The position numbers and the translations under genes are program-made. A stretch of 64,000 bases of DNA from Prinia subflava (Eukaryota > Chordata > Aves > Passeriformes > Cisticolidae): assembly GCF_021018805.1 (NCBI RefSeq), contig NW_026960607.1, forward strand, positions 2,544,501-2,608,500, written 5' to 3'. Every line of letters begins with the position of its first letter. Position 1 is the first letter of the stretch. The notes under the pieces were generated by a model. The model searched no databases. It was not told where the DNA came from and worked only from the letters and a program-made list of their open reading frames with translations. Shown piece after piece: positions 46,801-61,200 of this stretch.

Positions 46801-49214
46801 AGGGTCCAGCCAGCGGAGTAATGGCTTAATGAAATAGCGAGATGGCTTCCCAGGATATGCTTTGTAAAATAAAGGTTTTAATAACAGCAAAAATAATAAA
46901 CATTACAAAATGAAGAGAGATAAGCTGAGCACAGTGTACCAAGCACAGTTACACTGGCTAAGGCATTCCCAAAAAGCCTCGTGTACCCTCTGTGCAGGCC
47001 CTTTAGTACTCGATGGTCTAGGTGGGCTTATTTGGCTCTTTGCCCAATGAGATGGACACTAGGCTTTGAGGTGCACTTCCAAAGCCCTATCACTGTGTCT
47101 GTGCTGGGACTGAGCCAATTGCAACGAGCAGGCTATAGAAAATTCTAGTTTAACTTCCTTATATGGAAACACCTGCTCGGGTACAGAAATGCACGACTAC
47201 ACTACCTTGGCATAAGAATCCAGGTCAAGATAGAGTACTGTAAGAAAGTTCAAGTTTGATCCACATTTAGGAAAAATAAACTTTGGCAATTTTGTCAATA
47301 ATGTTGATGAAAGACATGGTTCCTTTGTTAGCGATGATATTTCACAATCCTTTTAATGCCAACTATAATAAAGACATACCAGTAGTTCTAAAAATTGATT
47401 TGTGTGTCTAAAGAACAAGAAAAAAAGATTAGCTCTTTTGTTTGGGGGAGGGGAAAAATTCTCAAAATTGGCACAATAAATCATCTTGACCAAAGTCATG
47501 TAATTTGTGCCTTGCTTGACAAGAGACAGTAGCAAATATTTATGGAAAGAAAAGGAAAATAGTATTGAATTCTGATATGCCTTCCTGTCTTTTAGGAGTT
47601 GGTAATTCTGGAATTTCCCAAGAAGAATTATTATTTTCAATAGCCAACAGTCAACCTGGTTTCAAAGCATATATTGAAGTCCTCTATGAACTAAGTTGTG
47701 CTTTTGGTCTCCACAATGCCCTGTGGGAATGAATTTCACCATTTAATGACCTGATATTTTAAAAAATATTTTTGTATGTTTTAAAATTTCAGTTGTGTGA
47801 GGATCGCAGTCTCAGATCCAAGGAAGAAAAGGAAATATTTCCTTTAAAATGGGAAATCAGTTCTGTTTCAGTGGAGTTACCATTGCTTTGTCACAGAGTA
47901 ATTGCTAAGTGTTTATGCAAAGATATGTTCTGCTAAAGAAATATTGGTCTTTAGAGAGGTGAAGCCTTAGTGCATAGCACTGGCTGTGGAAATAAATTTG
48001 GTTTGTAACATGCACAAATGGTTGCAAAAACAGCACCTTGCATTTCCCTGTATAAATATTTCTTCATTTTCTGAGTTTACCATGGGTGCTAAATGGGTTG
48101 TATTTGTTCCATGACAAGGATATTATTTATGCTGGTTTTAGTATACCAATGAATAAATTTGAAATAGCACTGTATTTCTGATGACTGCTGGACCATGTGA
48201 TAGTACACTACTCCAGTGTACTAACTTTCAGTAGTTTATCAACCAATGAAATGTAAAAACCAACAATTTAATGTATGTTCAGTACTGTAATTAATGACTG
48301 CAACTCTATGCAATTCTGACTGAAGTTTACCTTCAAGGCATGCCAAAGCTCGTGGGCATCGTAGCAGGCTGCTGTATGCATCAAGCCAACCATAACTTCT
48401 TTAAAGTGATGAGAGAGATTCTCTTTTAGGTCTGTTATCAGATCCTTGAAAAGAAAAAGAAAGTGCACAGACAGGATTTTCTCTATGGTCACACTTTTTA
48501 AAGACAGCTTAAAAAATTATTACAGGTTTTCTCTGTAAATGATTAAGGATGAACTGTCAAAGATGAATTCTGGCTAAGATTAAGTAAAAAAATATATTCT
48601 TTAAAATAGTACATGCTTGTTCTACTAATATGAGCAAGATGAAAATAGGTGCACAAGCCAGTAGGCCACAATGGATTGTTGGTTTTTGGTTTGTTAGAAC
48701 AGAGAAGAAAATGCACATGTTTAAGTGCAACTATTTCTTAAAGTCTTGGAAAACTGAGTATCACAGCAGAGCATCTGCAGCTTCCCTTAGCATATTCCCT
48801 GTGCGAATCCAAGAGAGGTAAGCACCTTTGGAAGATGAATCTCATAAAACACAGGTGGTTTCTTTTGATTTTTTCAGTGTTACCATGTGAATAATTTAAC
48901 AAGAATCGTCTGTATTGCTTCTAGTGTATAAAAATATCATCTTTGGAAGCTGGAAGGTTATGTGCTTCAATTCAGTTATATTTTACATTCAAACTGAATT
49001 CTCTACTTTTGATAGATGCTGGATTAATAACATGGAATCCCCCTTTTCCTCATCATATTTCTCTGTTCTTTCTTGCCAGGTAGCTGAGTAATGGATTAGA
49101 GTTTCCTCCCCATTCTCCCCATTCCTCCTAGCATCCTTCAAAACACTGCAAATGCCAAAAGCTTGTTATCTTACTGTTGATGTTTCCTGTTTCTGCTTGA
49201 GGGCACTTGTGCAG

Positions 49215-49258
<44 letters not shown>

Positions 49259-52200
49259 TTTGTGTGCAGCACTAGATACCTGTAAGATATGTTCTAGTCT
49301 ATATCTGAATTGAAAGGCATGCCAGAAACAGTTCCCATTATATAAACTAGTATGTTTCCAGAGCTGTATTTTTTTAGGCCTGTATTTTGATTTTGATACA
49401 TTTCTGAATATAATTAATAGCTAGAGTAGCAATGAAGGATGACAAATGCATATTAAAAATTAAATTTATGATGAAGAAACATACATAGTCTTCAGCGAAT
49501 GTACTTTAGATTCATTTGACAACCACTAAATCACACATGGAGTAGAAATTAATACATTAAGACATTTTACTTCTAACAACATGCCTGTGGGAAAATGGAT
49601 TAATAATACAAATGGATATTACTTAAAAATTACTCCTGCAATCAGAACTAAGAGACATATTGGAAATAAGAAGAGACAACTCTAAGTTGCCATGATTTTA
49701 ATTTCCTAATCAACTTTACTGTAAGAAATCCTTGAAGGCTGATTTTAAGAAGAAAGCTTAAAACTTCTCTGTATGTCTGAATCATGCAGATAGTTCAGGT
49801 CTTTATTTTTCTTTTTTTAGTATTTCTCTCCTTCTAATGTGTCCCAGTTTACATTTGTTTAATGAACGGGCATAGTGGCTACCATATGGATCAGACTGAA
49901 GTGAAATAAAGAGGGAAAAGGATTGGACCAACAGATTTACCATACACTGGACTGAGAATGTTAAAATTATTGTTGCCTTGCCACATCTCTTCTGTCCTGT
50001 GGTGTTTACCACTCACAAACTGGGATTGCCAAATGGTTCATTTGCTCAATGCAATATAACCGGTGGGGCAAATTACAGCCAGGGATGTGCAATGTGATTT
50101 TATTCACAGATTTAGAGACTGAGATTCTTAAAAAGGACATCTGAGGTTTTCTTTGGCTTTTTTCTTTCTTCTAGGTCTTTAGGTCTGTGTCCACTGGCTT
50201 TATAGCACTTCATGTTGACTCATACAGCTAAAAGAGGTATGAATTTAAAGGTGATATGTTTTCATAGTGACTTATTGATTTGTTTATATTTTAATTTTTG
50301 TTTTGAAAAGAAAAGCCTATTAGATTAGTGGCGAGCAAGTCAATAATTATTCTCTGTGAATATGAAATAACTGCATACTTGAAGGACATTTACCAAATCT
50401 TTATTATGATAATATATTATTTCTAGATCATCTTCATGCATCAGAGAGCAGAAATTAAAGATAAAAAGATGATACAAAGCTTTTAAATATTTTCCCTTGT
50501 TAAAGTGATAGGTCCAGTTGATACACTGTAGAGAAAAGGTTAAAACAAATCAGCCAGCTGATATGGATGGAGTAGAGAAGGACTGTCCAGTGATGAAGGA
50601 GATAAATGAACACTTGGAAAGAATAGGCTTGGGTGCTCCATGTCACAGGCCCCCTTGGGTACTTTGACATACTTTAGTTTTCTATAAGTAACTGTACTGG
50701 TTTGAAAGCAAAACCAATGAGACTCCAAGTCAGAAATACAATTTAATAGAGAAAGAACAAACAACAAGAAAGGTAAAAAATAAAATATAATTAAATAAGA
50801 TAAATGCAATAGTACAAAGGACCACTGACAAAGTCAGAATGCAAACCTGACACCCTGTTGGTCAGGGTGTTGGAAGCAGCCCAAAGTAAGTCCTCCCAGA
50901 GTGACAGATGTGGCTCCGTTGAAGTAGAGATGATCCTCAAGAAAGCCAGTTTAGTCATAAAGATACTTCAGATTCCCCTTGATGAATAATGCTTATTGTG
51001 GTCCATTTGATATTAAATCTGAGTCCTCACATTTTCATTGAAGAAACTGAAAACAGAATGCAAGATTTGGTGCTGTACAGTCTTGTGAAAAGCCCACAGG
51101 GTATAAAAGCTCTGGTACAGAAAAAGTTTTAAAGGGAGGAAAACATTTGAGATAAAAAAAAATACATCAATATTTTTACCCTCAGCAATACCATCAAGGT
51201 TCAATAGAAAGATGAAAAAAATCTGAGAAAAAAACAGTCTGAGAAAAAAACACAATCTGAGAAAAAAAGAGAGATATGCTTTTGTGAACAAAAGTTTTTT
51301 TGAACAAACACAGAAAGCAAAAATTGCAAAGATAATGAATTCTTTGAACTTTCTACTCCATTTGTTTTTATTTCTTGTGAGTTAAGAGACTTAGCAGACC
51401 TTGGTTGGTCTTAATTGTTGAAGTTACAACTAAAATCCTTTCATTTCTTGGCCCTCGCTCTAGTGATGTAACACAGAATTCTGTTTTTCTTGTTTTCCCA
51501 ATGAAGTGTTCATTGCTGTAAGTGTTGGCAAGTGTAGCAGGAGCAGGATGTGTTATGGAGTGAAGGTTGAGCAATCCCAAACTGGACCTCAGATTTGGGC
51601 CTGCTAGGCCTCAGATTTGGGCCCGTGTAGAAGTAGATAAACCTGTGGCACAGTTAGAATTGAAGTTAAGGTGTGTGCATGCTTTAGCTAGGACAGTTAG
51701 AATAGAAACACGGTGGCTGTCTTAAGCTAAGATTGTTTGCATTCTTTCTCATGCTGAATGCCAATAGAAATGCACCTGCAACTGTAAACTATCTGACACT
51801 GTACAAAACCAGCCATTTCGGGAATAAAGAGGAGAACGTATGTTTTAACCACATTGGTTCTACCGTACATTGCTTTGTTCCACCCCCATACAGAGACCCT
51901 GGCTTCAGGCAAGGATTTAGATTAATCTTGATCAACCCTTAGTTCCTGTAAATGCAAATGATTTATTTGGACATCATCAGCGTGTCTTATTGTGATTCCT
52001 TGAAGAATCTGCAGATAGGTGGTGACAATTTTATGAGTTTATATTTTGCCTAATGCTTTATGACAGCTTTCTGAAAAAGAGGAAATTTGTGTTAGAATCA
52101 TTCAAGATACTAATTCCCTGTAGGGCTCCTCCTAGCAACTGGGCATCCATTATAGGGTTAAAATTTGGAGTGGGAAGAATCATTCCTTGTGTCTACAAAA

Positions 52201-55200
52201 GGAAAAAGCAGACTTTAATTGCGGTGTTTAACATTTGTAACATGATATACGTAATTCTGTTGCAAATCAACAATCATAACATTTCTTTTGCTTCATGGGG
52301 AGCAGGATGTACAGTTTTTGATTTATGAAACAGAACTCAATTGAACTCAATTTTAAATAGGGAGATAAATATTGTCCATAGAGGACACAGTGAGACTTAA
52401 GATAATTTTTTAAGATTGATATATGTTGTTGTACCTAAAATGAATTGCAGACTCATCCTTAAGATATGCTCCATCCCATCTTCCTTTTCATTGTGAGAAT
52501 TGTCTGTGTAGCCTGGGCCTCATTTGGCATTTAATGTATATGTAGAATGGGATCCACAGATATTAGCTTCAGAAATTGAAAGTTTATAACAGCCCTTGCT
52601 GGTCAGAAGGGTGGAGGTGAGAAAAAAGAAAATGTAGGATGTGTGCATTTATTTGAATCTAATTTAAAATACTGGTGATGACTCTTCATCTCTGCATCAG
52701 CTTTGTACAGGCTCAGTTCCTGTAAATACTAGTTATCGCAAAGTATTTCACACATCCAGGTTTGTGGTGTCACAAAATGAACAGCTAAATCACTGATCTT
52801 TTCTGTGTTTATGATACTTGCACTAAAATCAGACATAAGTGATTAACTTAGTGCATGTTTTAAGGATGGATTCCTGCATAGTATTTGGAGTGAAATATTA
52901 GTAAAAGTGGTTTTCAAAGCATATATCACCTCTCAGTCTGAATGGAGGTAAGTTTTAATAATTTCTGAATATATATCTTTATTCATGAAACAGTCAAATA
53001 AGAAAAGGACTTTGCATGAATACATAATTGCAAAAAATATATTGGATGAACTGATCATAGAAAAGACAGTTTTAAATATACATATTTGCAGATTTGTAAA
53101 TTTTTGACCAAAAAAGGCAACACATCATTTGTGATTTCAGGCAAACAAATGGATTTTTGAATGTCTTGTATTCTCCCTTGGTTCAGCAGAGTTGTTGAGC
53201 ACCTCTTTGATAAAGCATTCACTGTCTTATTATTTGAGGCTTACCATCAGTAGATTAAAACTTATCCAATAAATACCTATCTCTTATCCAGGATCTAAAC
53301 TGTGATACTTTTAAGTAGAGCCGGAATAGATCTGAAGCTTCAGGTAAAATGTTTAGAAGATACAGTACAATATAACTTCTTTTTGAATAAAAGGGAATAA
53401 ATTAAATTTGATTACAGTTTTCTTATAGTGTGCACTTTGTACTTCATATTCCGTCTCACAGAAGACATTTTTTTATAAGGTATCGAGATTTCTCTCCATA
53501 CCTCTGAGGGTCCAGCCAGCGGAGCAAAGGCTTAATGAAATACCAAGATGGCTTCTCAGGATATGCTTTGTAAAATAAAGGTTTTAATAACAGCAAAAAT
53601 AATAAACATTACAAAATGAAAAGAGATAAGCCGAGCACAGTGTAGCAAGCACAGTTACACTGGCTAAGGCATTCCCAAAAAGCCTTGTGCACCTCTTGTG
53701 CTAGCTCTTTAATACTCGATGGTCTAGGTGGGCTTATTTGGCTCTTTGCCCAATGAGATGGACACTAGGCTTTGAGGTGCACTTCCAAAGCCCTATCACT
53801 GTGTCTGTGCTGGGACTGAGCCAATTGCAACGAGCAGGCTATAGAAAATTCTAGTTTAACTTCCTTATATAGAAACACCTGCTCGGGTACAGAAATGCAT
53901 GACTACAATAAGGATTTTCAGTGTACCTCGTGTTTGGATTTTCAGAGGGGTTTCTCCACAAATTTAGCATTCTATCAATGTGTATCAGTTCTCTGAACTC
54001 AGACCCAGAATTTACAGCATACATGCTGTCAGGGTCCCCGGAAGGAATTTTTGCCTAACTAGTGGTGTCTTACTGCTGGCATAGATCACAGAGTTGGTGC
54101 AATGTCACGTACTTTGAAGAAAGTACTTTGCTACTTTACAGTTTTTACACAGGCTGCCTTTAGGAAGATTTATCCCATCACAACCTGTGTTGGTTTTTTC
54201 TGCAATCTCTTTCATAGTTTCTGTCTTTGACTAGCCCACAGAAGCATCCTTTATTTATACACTTAATTTAAAAATGTTAAGGTGTTTATTACGTATTAAA
54301 CTTATTCCACTTGTTTTCATTGAATTTTTAAAATATGGGCTCTGGCAGGTCTGGGACAAATCTTTAGAGTTGAACTCTGATAATTTGATGTCTGAATTCA
54401 ATGTGGTTACATAGCAATTGCCTACTACTTGCTGTGAGTTGTAGCTTTTTTTGCTTTTTTTTCACCTTTTTCTTCCCTTTTTTTTTTTTTTTTTTTTTTT
54501 TTTCTTTTGGAGTGCTATGCGATTGCCATGGAAGGCAAACCCAAGGAAATTTACTGTAGACAGTTCAGTGGTGCCAGGGATTGATTCTAGGATGAACAGT
54601 GTTATTTGTACCCTTCTGAAGTAAGTGCTGTGCAGACAATCCACAGAGCTATCAGATGATGGGTCCTTAGTGCTGTGATGGCAGGGGCACTGATATAAAG
54701 CCCCTCAAGATTTGAGCACCTCAAGACTTAAACCAAACTAGAAATTTTTTTTTTTTACTTGTTAATCAATAGCTAGAGCTGGACAGTTATGATTAAGATG
54801 ATTAAGCAATGTCATTGTTAATCTTGCATGCTTGGGTAATCTTTTGTTTTAAGGAAAAAGGGAAGATAATCCCAAGATAAATGGATCATCAGGACGAGAC
54901 ACACCAGGAGTGGTCAGCAGAACGGAGCAGTAACTGGAAGAAAGGTAATTCAGGCAGTGGGAGTTCATGACCACCAACTCATTGACTACCTATCCAATGC
55001 AGACCCCAGACTCAAGTGGAGGTAAGAATGGGACTCGTGGACTAATGACCATGAGAGGCAAAAGGGATAGCTAGCAAGCAGGAGTTTGACTACTAATTAA
55101 CAAAAAAGTTATGCCAGTTATGTAGCCAGTGAATGCTATGTCTTTGTCTGTTGAAATGTATTAACTCTGCAAAGTTCTGATGATCAGGCAGCTGGTCTTT

Positions 55201-58200
55201 TGTGGGTTACCATATAGCTCATTACCCTGTGCAAACTAGAATTAAAAAATAGAAATACTTCACCTCAGTGTGTGAATTGGTGTTTGCACACCAGGTAGTG
55301 TGCCTGCATTTGGGACAGCAGCACTTCTGTCCTGTGGCAACAAGATCCCATACAGCAGGTGAGAAGGAAAACCTTGCTTCTAAAGTAATGCAAAAATACA
55401 AGAGGTTTATTTTTCTGAGTAAATGACCACTCTAATACTCTTTGATGTAGTTATCTAGGGAGAAGAAAAGGTGGTATAGTTTTAAGTTGTTGAGCAAGAC
55501 TTACAATAATCTCCTGTACTGAGACATAAACTTGGATTTTGGGGCAGGCATTTTGTTTTGCAAAGATTTGTTACAATCTTGTCACACTTTAGAAGCATCT
55601 GTGCTTACAATGTTTTTTGCTTGAAATACCTCAAGAAATTCAGGAAATATATAGAAACAGTGTTATAGTAGGAAAGCTGGGGTTCTGCTTCGAGGACCTA
55701 GGGCCCAAGGTGTAAAATCATGTTTCCTCCACAATTACACAGGCTTGCCCTGCCTAAATTTGCCTAGGAAATATCTAGCTGGCAGTAATGTTCATCGCTG
55801 CTAAAACTGAGGGAGCAGAGCAGCAGAGGCATTTGGTAACTGAATGAAATTACAACAGATTGAATTTTGATCAGGGAACAGGCAACTACATGTGAATAGA
55901 TTGTTCCTTTCTGTTAGAATTTCTACCGCCCTGTTTTGAAGCAGGGCATTTTTAGGATTGATTGAACACCTGAATTTAGTTACACGTACTGCTATCTCAC
56001 TTCATTAATTTCCACTGAAGTCAGCTGTGACTGACCCCTGTAACAGAATGCTCAGTGGAGCTGAGCAGGAGCAGTGTACCCATGAGTTCAGGGGAAAATG
56101 CAGGATGCGGCTGACCACAGCTGTTGCAAAGAAAGCTTATTTTAGCTCAACACAAAGCAGACTGAGTGTAGCTATCAACATTTGAGAGGATCAACTGGTG
56201 CTATAAATGCTTTCACCTGACTTCACTAAAAGAGTGTTAGTCTTCCTGACTTGGCCAGATCAGCATGAGGGGAGTGGATGCCTGTCTAAGACCAACACAG
56301 TATAAAAAATACTAAAAAGGTAGCAAAATAATTTGGAAAAAAGCAAATGGCTTGAGCTGACTTAAACCCATAAATTCCTTCCCTGTGGTGCTCAGCACTG
56401 CAGCAGAGAGCATATCATGAAAGGCAGTAATGCAGATCTCATCTGTATTACATCTGTGTTACGTTTTCAGAACATTTTGAATTACTCTGCTAGAAAAGCC
56501 TGCATGAAATCACTTAACTTGATATTATACATTACAGCCACTATGGGTGAAATATATGAAAGAACCTAGTGAGAGAGTACTGGACTCTGACATCGGGATG
56601 ATCAGTTTTGAGTCTTTGACCATGTCTGTTTTACTTACGCAACATCTTTTGCTTCCCTAAGCTCTGGAAAGCATAGGAAAATTGCCAGTATGATCTCATG
56701 ACCTTTCTTCTGCATGCCTTAAGATGGTTCACTACAGGGATGAGCAGAAATTGCTCTTCACGGCAAACTTAAATCTATAGAAGTGAAAATTGCATCATGG
56801 TTGTCTTGGTGATGTCAGAAGAAGAGTTTATGTTCACTGAATATCATTTCTCTAAATACAAAGCTCTCCAACCCATCCACACAAGTAAAACAAATTGTGA
56901 CAAAGTGACAGAAATCCTTTTGTAAGTTGAGAAGAGCAGGGACATTTTTGGACTGCTTAACATTCTTATTATGAGAACTTTATCCTAATTTCACAGATAG
57001 GACCAATGGAAGTATTTTTATTGATTTCAGGGAGCTTTTGGTTCCTGCCCTTAATGAGCAAAGGCTGGGGTAGATGGCCTACCAACTCTCTATTCAATCT
57101 AATACTTCTATGATATTTTTCAAATAAAGAAATTAACAGGAATTCCTCCAGTAAATTTTTAAAAATATGAACATTATCAAACAGCCATTAGTCTCAGTAA
57201 TGTGGGATTGAGTGATAAAGAAACTTGCATTATGCTCTGGATGTCAACTTGTTCTGTGAACACTGCAGATAAAAGCAACTGGGTTTTTTTCCCTGATCCT
57301 TTTGTCTCTGTTTTTCTACTTACTTACAGTTAATTTACTCTCTAATTTTTCCATCTACATTCCAAGCCATGGGGTCCTTTCTGAGACAACCACTGGCTAA
57401 GTGAAATATGGTTTGTCCCGTGGCTGAATCCAAAGTTTGGATGTATTTTTTGGCTAATGCTAGGCCGATGGAATAAATGATTGTGGAGTTTCAACTGCTG
57501 TATTTTTTTAACTGGAAATAGAATTTGGTTCCCTCACCCCCACTGAACAGTGTTTTCACAAAACTTCAGAAGAGGTTGCATTCCTCTACCAATATGACTG
57601 AAATTCATTATAAAATTCAAAGTTACTGCTGGGAACAAGTGGATTGACAAATATGCACAAATAGAGCCAAATTTTCTGAAGAAAACGGGAAGTATCTGGT
57701 ATAGTAACTGAAAGGATATGAAGAATTGCACAATTTAATTTTGATATCTGGATTCTAGCATCCTTCACAACATAGTCATAATTTTGCTGGAGATCTCATT
57801 GTGAGCTTAGGATTCAGCATGACAGACTTTTCTGCATTACAAAAAAAATGCCTTCAGAAAGCATCAGAGGAAAGTAATTTCCAAGAGCAATTTGGCCTTT
57901 TTGTGGGCTGGGTTAGACAAACTGCTGTATGTGAACATGAAAAATTGGTTTTCATACTGTCTTTCCTCTGCAGCATTATAGTAAAGGGGATATCTTTTTC
58001 AGAAGGAAAAAATAAAAAATATTTTGCTTTTTTTTTTCTCACAAAGTATTGAAACACTTAAAAATAAGGCAAGTAAATCTCCAGAGGCGATTCGGGGATT
58101 TTTGACATTAAGATATTTCTTTCTTTCTCATCTCAGGATACCCTCATGTTCAAAACCACAGACCTGTCTCTACAAACGTGGTCCATGTGGGCACTTTATA

Positions 58201-61200
58201 TATATCTCTCTGTGTTTGCACATGTTCTTTTAACTCTCCTGTAAGGAACTGATTCCAAAATAAGCTGAGCAGACAGAACAGGTTTGTGTGGTGGTGGTGG
58301 AATGAATCAAAATAATAAAAGAGATTGCAAAGGGAAAAATTTATAAATGTTCTGGACAATGATATTTGGAATTTACCTTCCCTCTGTGCAAGAGCAAGAA
58401 AGTAACAGCTTTTTCTGACCAAAGTCGTAAGCAGTTCAGTTCAACAAAAGTATCAGTAAAAGGTGAGGCTGCTCTTATCAAATTATAATGTGTAAACTTC
58501 AGGCAATTCAGTCTTGTGATGGAAAAAGCATTATGACCTACGAACAACCTTCTAATAATATTTGTTCAGTAAGTCATTCTGCTGATAAGAAACAATTGAA
58601 GTCAGACTCTTTAGTCTTAATATTTCCCATGGGGAATGTCTACTAAAAGAAAATGATTGCTTTATTAGCTAACTACGTGCTATGAGCTAGCTATACTTTT
58701 GCAAAGATATCCTTTGTGTGCAACATTATTAAATAAAAATTTCATTAGTATTTTGGTTTGCTCTGAGTTTATTGTATGTGCTACATTTAATTTCAATAAT
58801 ATATGATACAGTAGTGGAAGGGATATTTCTAAACATAGAAAATTATTTCTCCAAAGCTTTCAATATCTCTCTGTATATGTATTTCAGAGAGGTCATAGAT
58901 GTAATCTCGTCTAATTTCTGGTAGTTTTACCTGTGGTACTTACTATAGGGAACCATTTTTTGGTATGTAATCTGTGAAAATGATGATGCCTTGCATTGCT
59001 GAATCTGGCAGGGCTGCTGCTGTTAACAGTTTGTACATCTCATTCTTGATCTTCAGGGACTCCATCCTATCTGACTGTTCACAGATAATGTATGTAATTA
59101 CTGATATGGGTAGCAAAAATATAAAGAAGATAATTTTAAAGAACAAAGCACATTTTGAAAGTAATGCTTCTGATTTTTTTTTTCATTTTTCTTATGCTTC
59201 TGAATTAATAGTATATTTGATGTTCTTGGATTCCTTGAAAAATATCTCTAAGTCCAAAGTATACTTCTAAGACTTTTTCTCAATCTAGAATTGTGTTTAA
59301 GAAGAGTAGAGAAGAAATTAATGTGACAGTCTCACCACTTAGTCCTGCATGAGCTTGCATGTTTTCTTGATTGAAATTTGCTAGAGTGACTTTTCTGCTA
59401 TTTTGTAGTTGAGTCTCTTCAGAGAAAACTGCCACTGCTCCATGATCAATTTTATCTTGAAATACCAGCAGCATCCCGGGTAAAATGTTTACATGCAGCT
59501 CTGCCTTACATGACCCCATTCCCTCTGGATGCCTCAGAAGGGAAGTCTGTTCCTAGGATTCAGTGATCTAGTTCATAAAAATACCTAATTTCTCTCCCTT
59601 TCCATTCCATAACACATGGAAATCGGAATAAATAGTAAAAGTCTACCTAACTTGAGAATCCATTCCAATACATTTCAAAGCCTGTAATTAGGCTTTCTTG
59701 TCTTTCCTGGGACTGATATGCTCCCCATGGTCTACAGTTGCTTCCCTGCTCTCTTGTTTCTGATGATGAAAAAACAAAGGGTTCATTGGTGTGCCTTTTT
59801 ATGTTTAGAGGAAGAGGGAATAAAAGATTGTTTTAAAACCATTTATTCTGGGGTATTTTGATGTAATTCAGTGTATCAGAATTAGAAACTTGTGTCCCCT
59901 CTGCTCAAGTAGTTCATTAGGCTAATATGTAATGGTTACATTATATTAAGCCTACACACCATTGTAAACATCTGCCACAGTTAAAAATTCTTATCTATTA
60001 GATTTTCTTTGTAATGCTATCAAAATACTATATTATTGCAAATATGATTGCCAATTGTAATGACTTAAAAAAATTTCTTCTGTAAGTTATTTCATGAGGT
60101 ACTGTCATTAATATCAGACAACATATATGCAGATGCAGTGTCAATTATTTAAATATAATTGGTTGCAATAAATCAGTAGAAGAAAAGAAACTATTTCTTG
60201 ACTTCTCCAACTGAAACAGAACTACTACCTTTTTAAGGTATAGTATTCTTACTGTCTCCCTGAAATTGTAAGGAATAGATTACAGAATCACTGTATCTAA
60301 AAGAGAAAAAAAAAAGAAACTAAGAAGAAAATCTCTTTTAAATTCTTAACTGTCTAGTAAAGGATGTAAGATCCCAAATTGCAGAAAACCAAACATATTA
60401 CTAATCCTGATTCAATAGCAATCACTTTAGAAAAGCAAATATATGCGATATAATTTTATTGGAAGAAATACTTTACTGGCAAGATTGGAACAATTAGCCA
60501 ATTATACTTTCTATTAAAATAAGAAAGGGAAAAATATTTATCCTTTAGAAAATTCCATATTGGTTTGTAAGTTTGCTGGGAATGTACATGTAAAAAGCCT
60601 TTGAAAGGAACAAATCCTTATTCATACCAATAATAATTAAAAGAAAATCCTTAGAGAACGTAATGAAGAGTATGCCAGGTACAGAGACAAATTTCATATT
60701 TTGTTGTCATGGAATAGTAACCCCTATAGTTTCCAGAATGGAGACTTAAAATTTCCCTATAAATGTTTTTTTCTCAAAGAGCATTAGTGAAGCCATTTAA
60801 TATATTGTACAGCTTTTTGATGGGGAACAATCACAGATAACTCTTCCTTGTGTTGTGGCTCTTGTAGAGGTAGTATTTTTTTACTTTAAAATATTTTTGA
60901 CACTATGAACAAAACCAAATATTTATAAACGATAAAGCTATTCAGTTACTTAATGCAGCTACAGATGGTTTTGTCAAATTATTATCCCCCCCTATTCTTA
61001 GTGCCAGAAATAGGTATATTCTGAAAAATTCACATTTTTATCTTTAATGCAGTTGGGTGACAGCTAAGTGCAAAGCATAGAAAACCCACCTAAAGGACCT
61101 CATAAGGAGGCTTGAGTTGTTTTTTCTTTAAAGGTGTAAAATTATTAGACAGGAACTGATAATTCTTTATATTTTCATCTTCATTTGAGACACTTGATAT

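Larger units (their letters stand above)
42694..47201 (-). mobile_element. Complete non-autonomous ERV element, family G
   Basis: 4508-bp insertion in the intron between ANXA10 exons 4 and 5, in the gene's orientation. Perfect 6-bp target duplication CTACCT at 42688-42693 and 47202-47207. 5' LTR 46775-47201 and 3' LTR 42694-43120 are both exactly 427 bp and differ at about 12 positions by eye. After the 5' LTR and a 2-nt spacer comes a primer binding site (46755-46772) one base from the tRNA-Lys(UUU) type. A leader of about 360 nt with a splice donor follows, then a Gag-like ORF (45071-46393). The remaining 1.95 kb before the 3' LTR is A-rich on the sense strand and shows no protease, reverse transcriptase, integrase or envelope frame. 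It would have needed enzymes from another retrovirus to move. Confidence 0.92.

Noticed and set aside
49928..50025. Candidate ANXA10 exon 3 (reads QKRCGKATIILTFSVQCM before a GTAAAT donor)
   Set aside because: A weak RC and QxM resemblance to repeat I, but the length is 79 bp from the nearest acceptor instead of 95, the matching frame differs, and the rest does not align.
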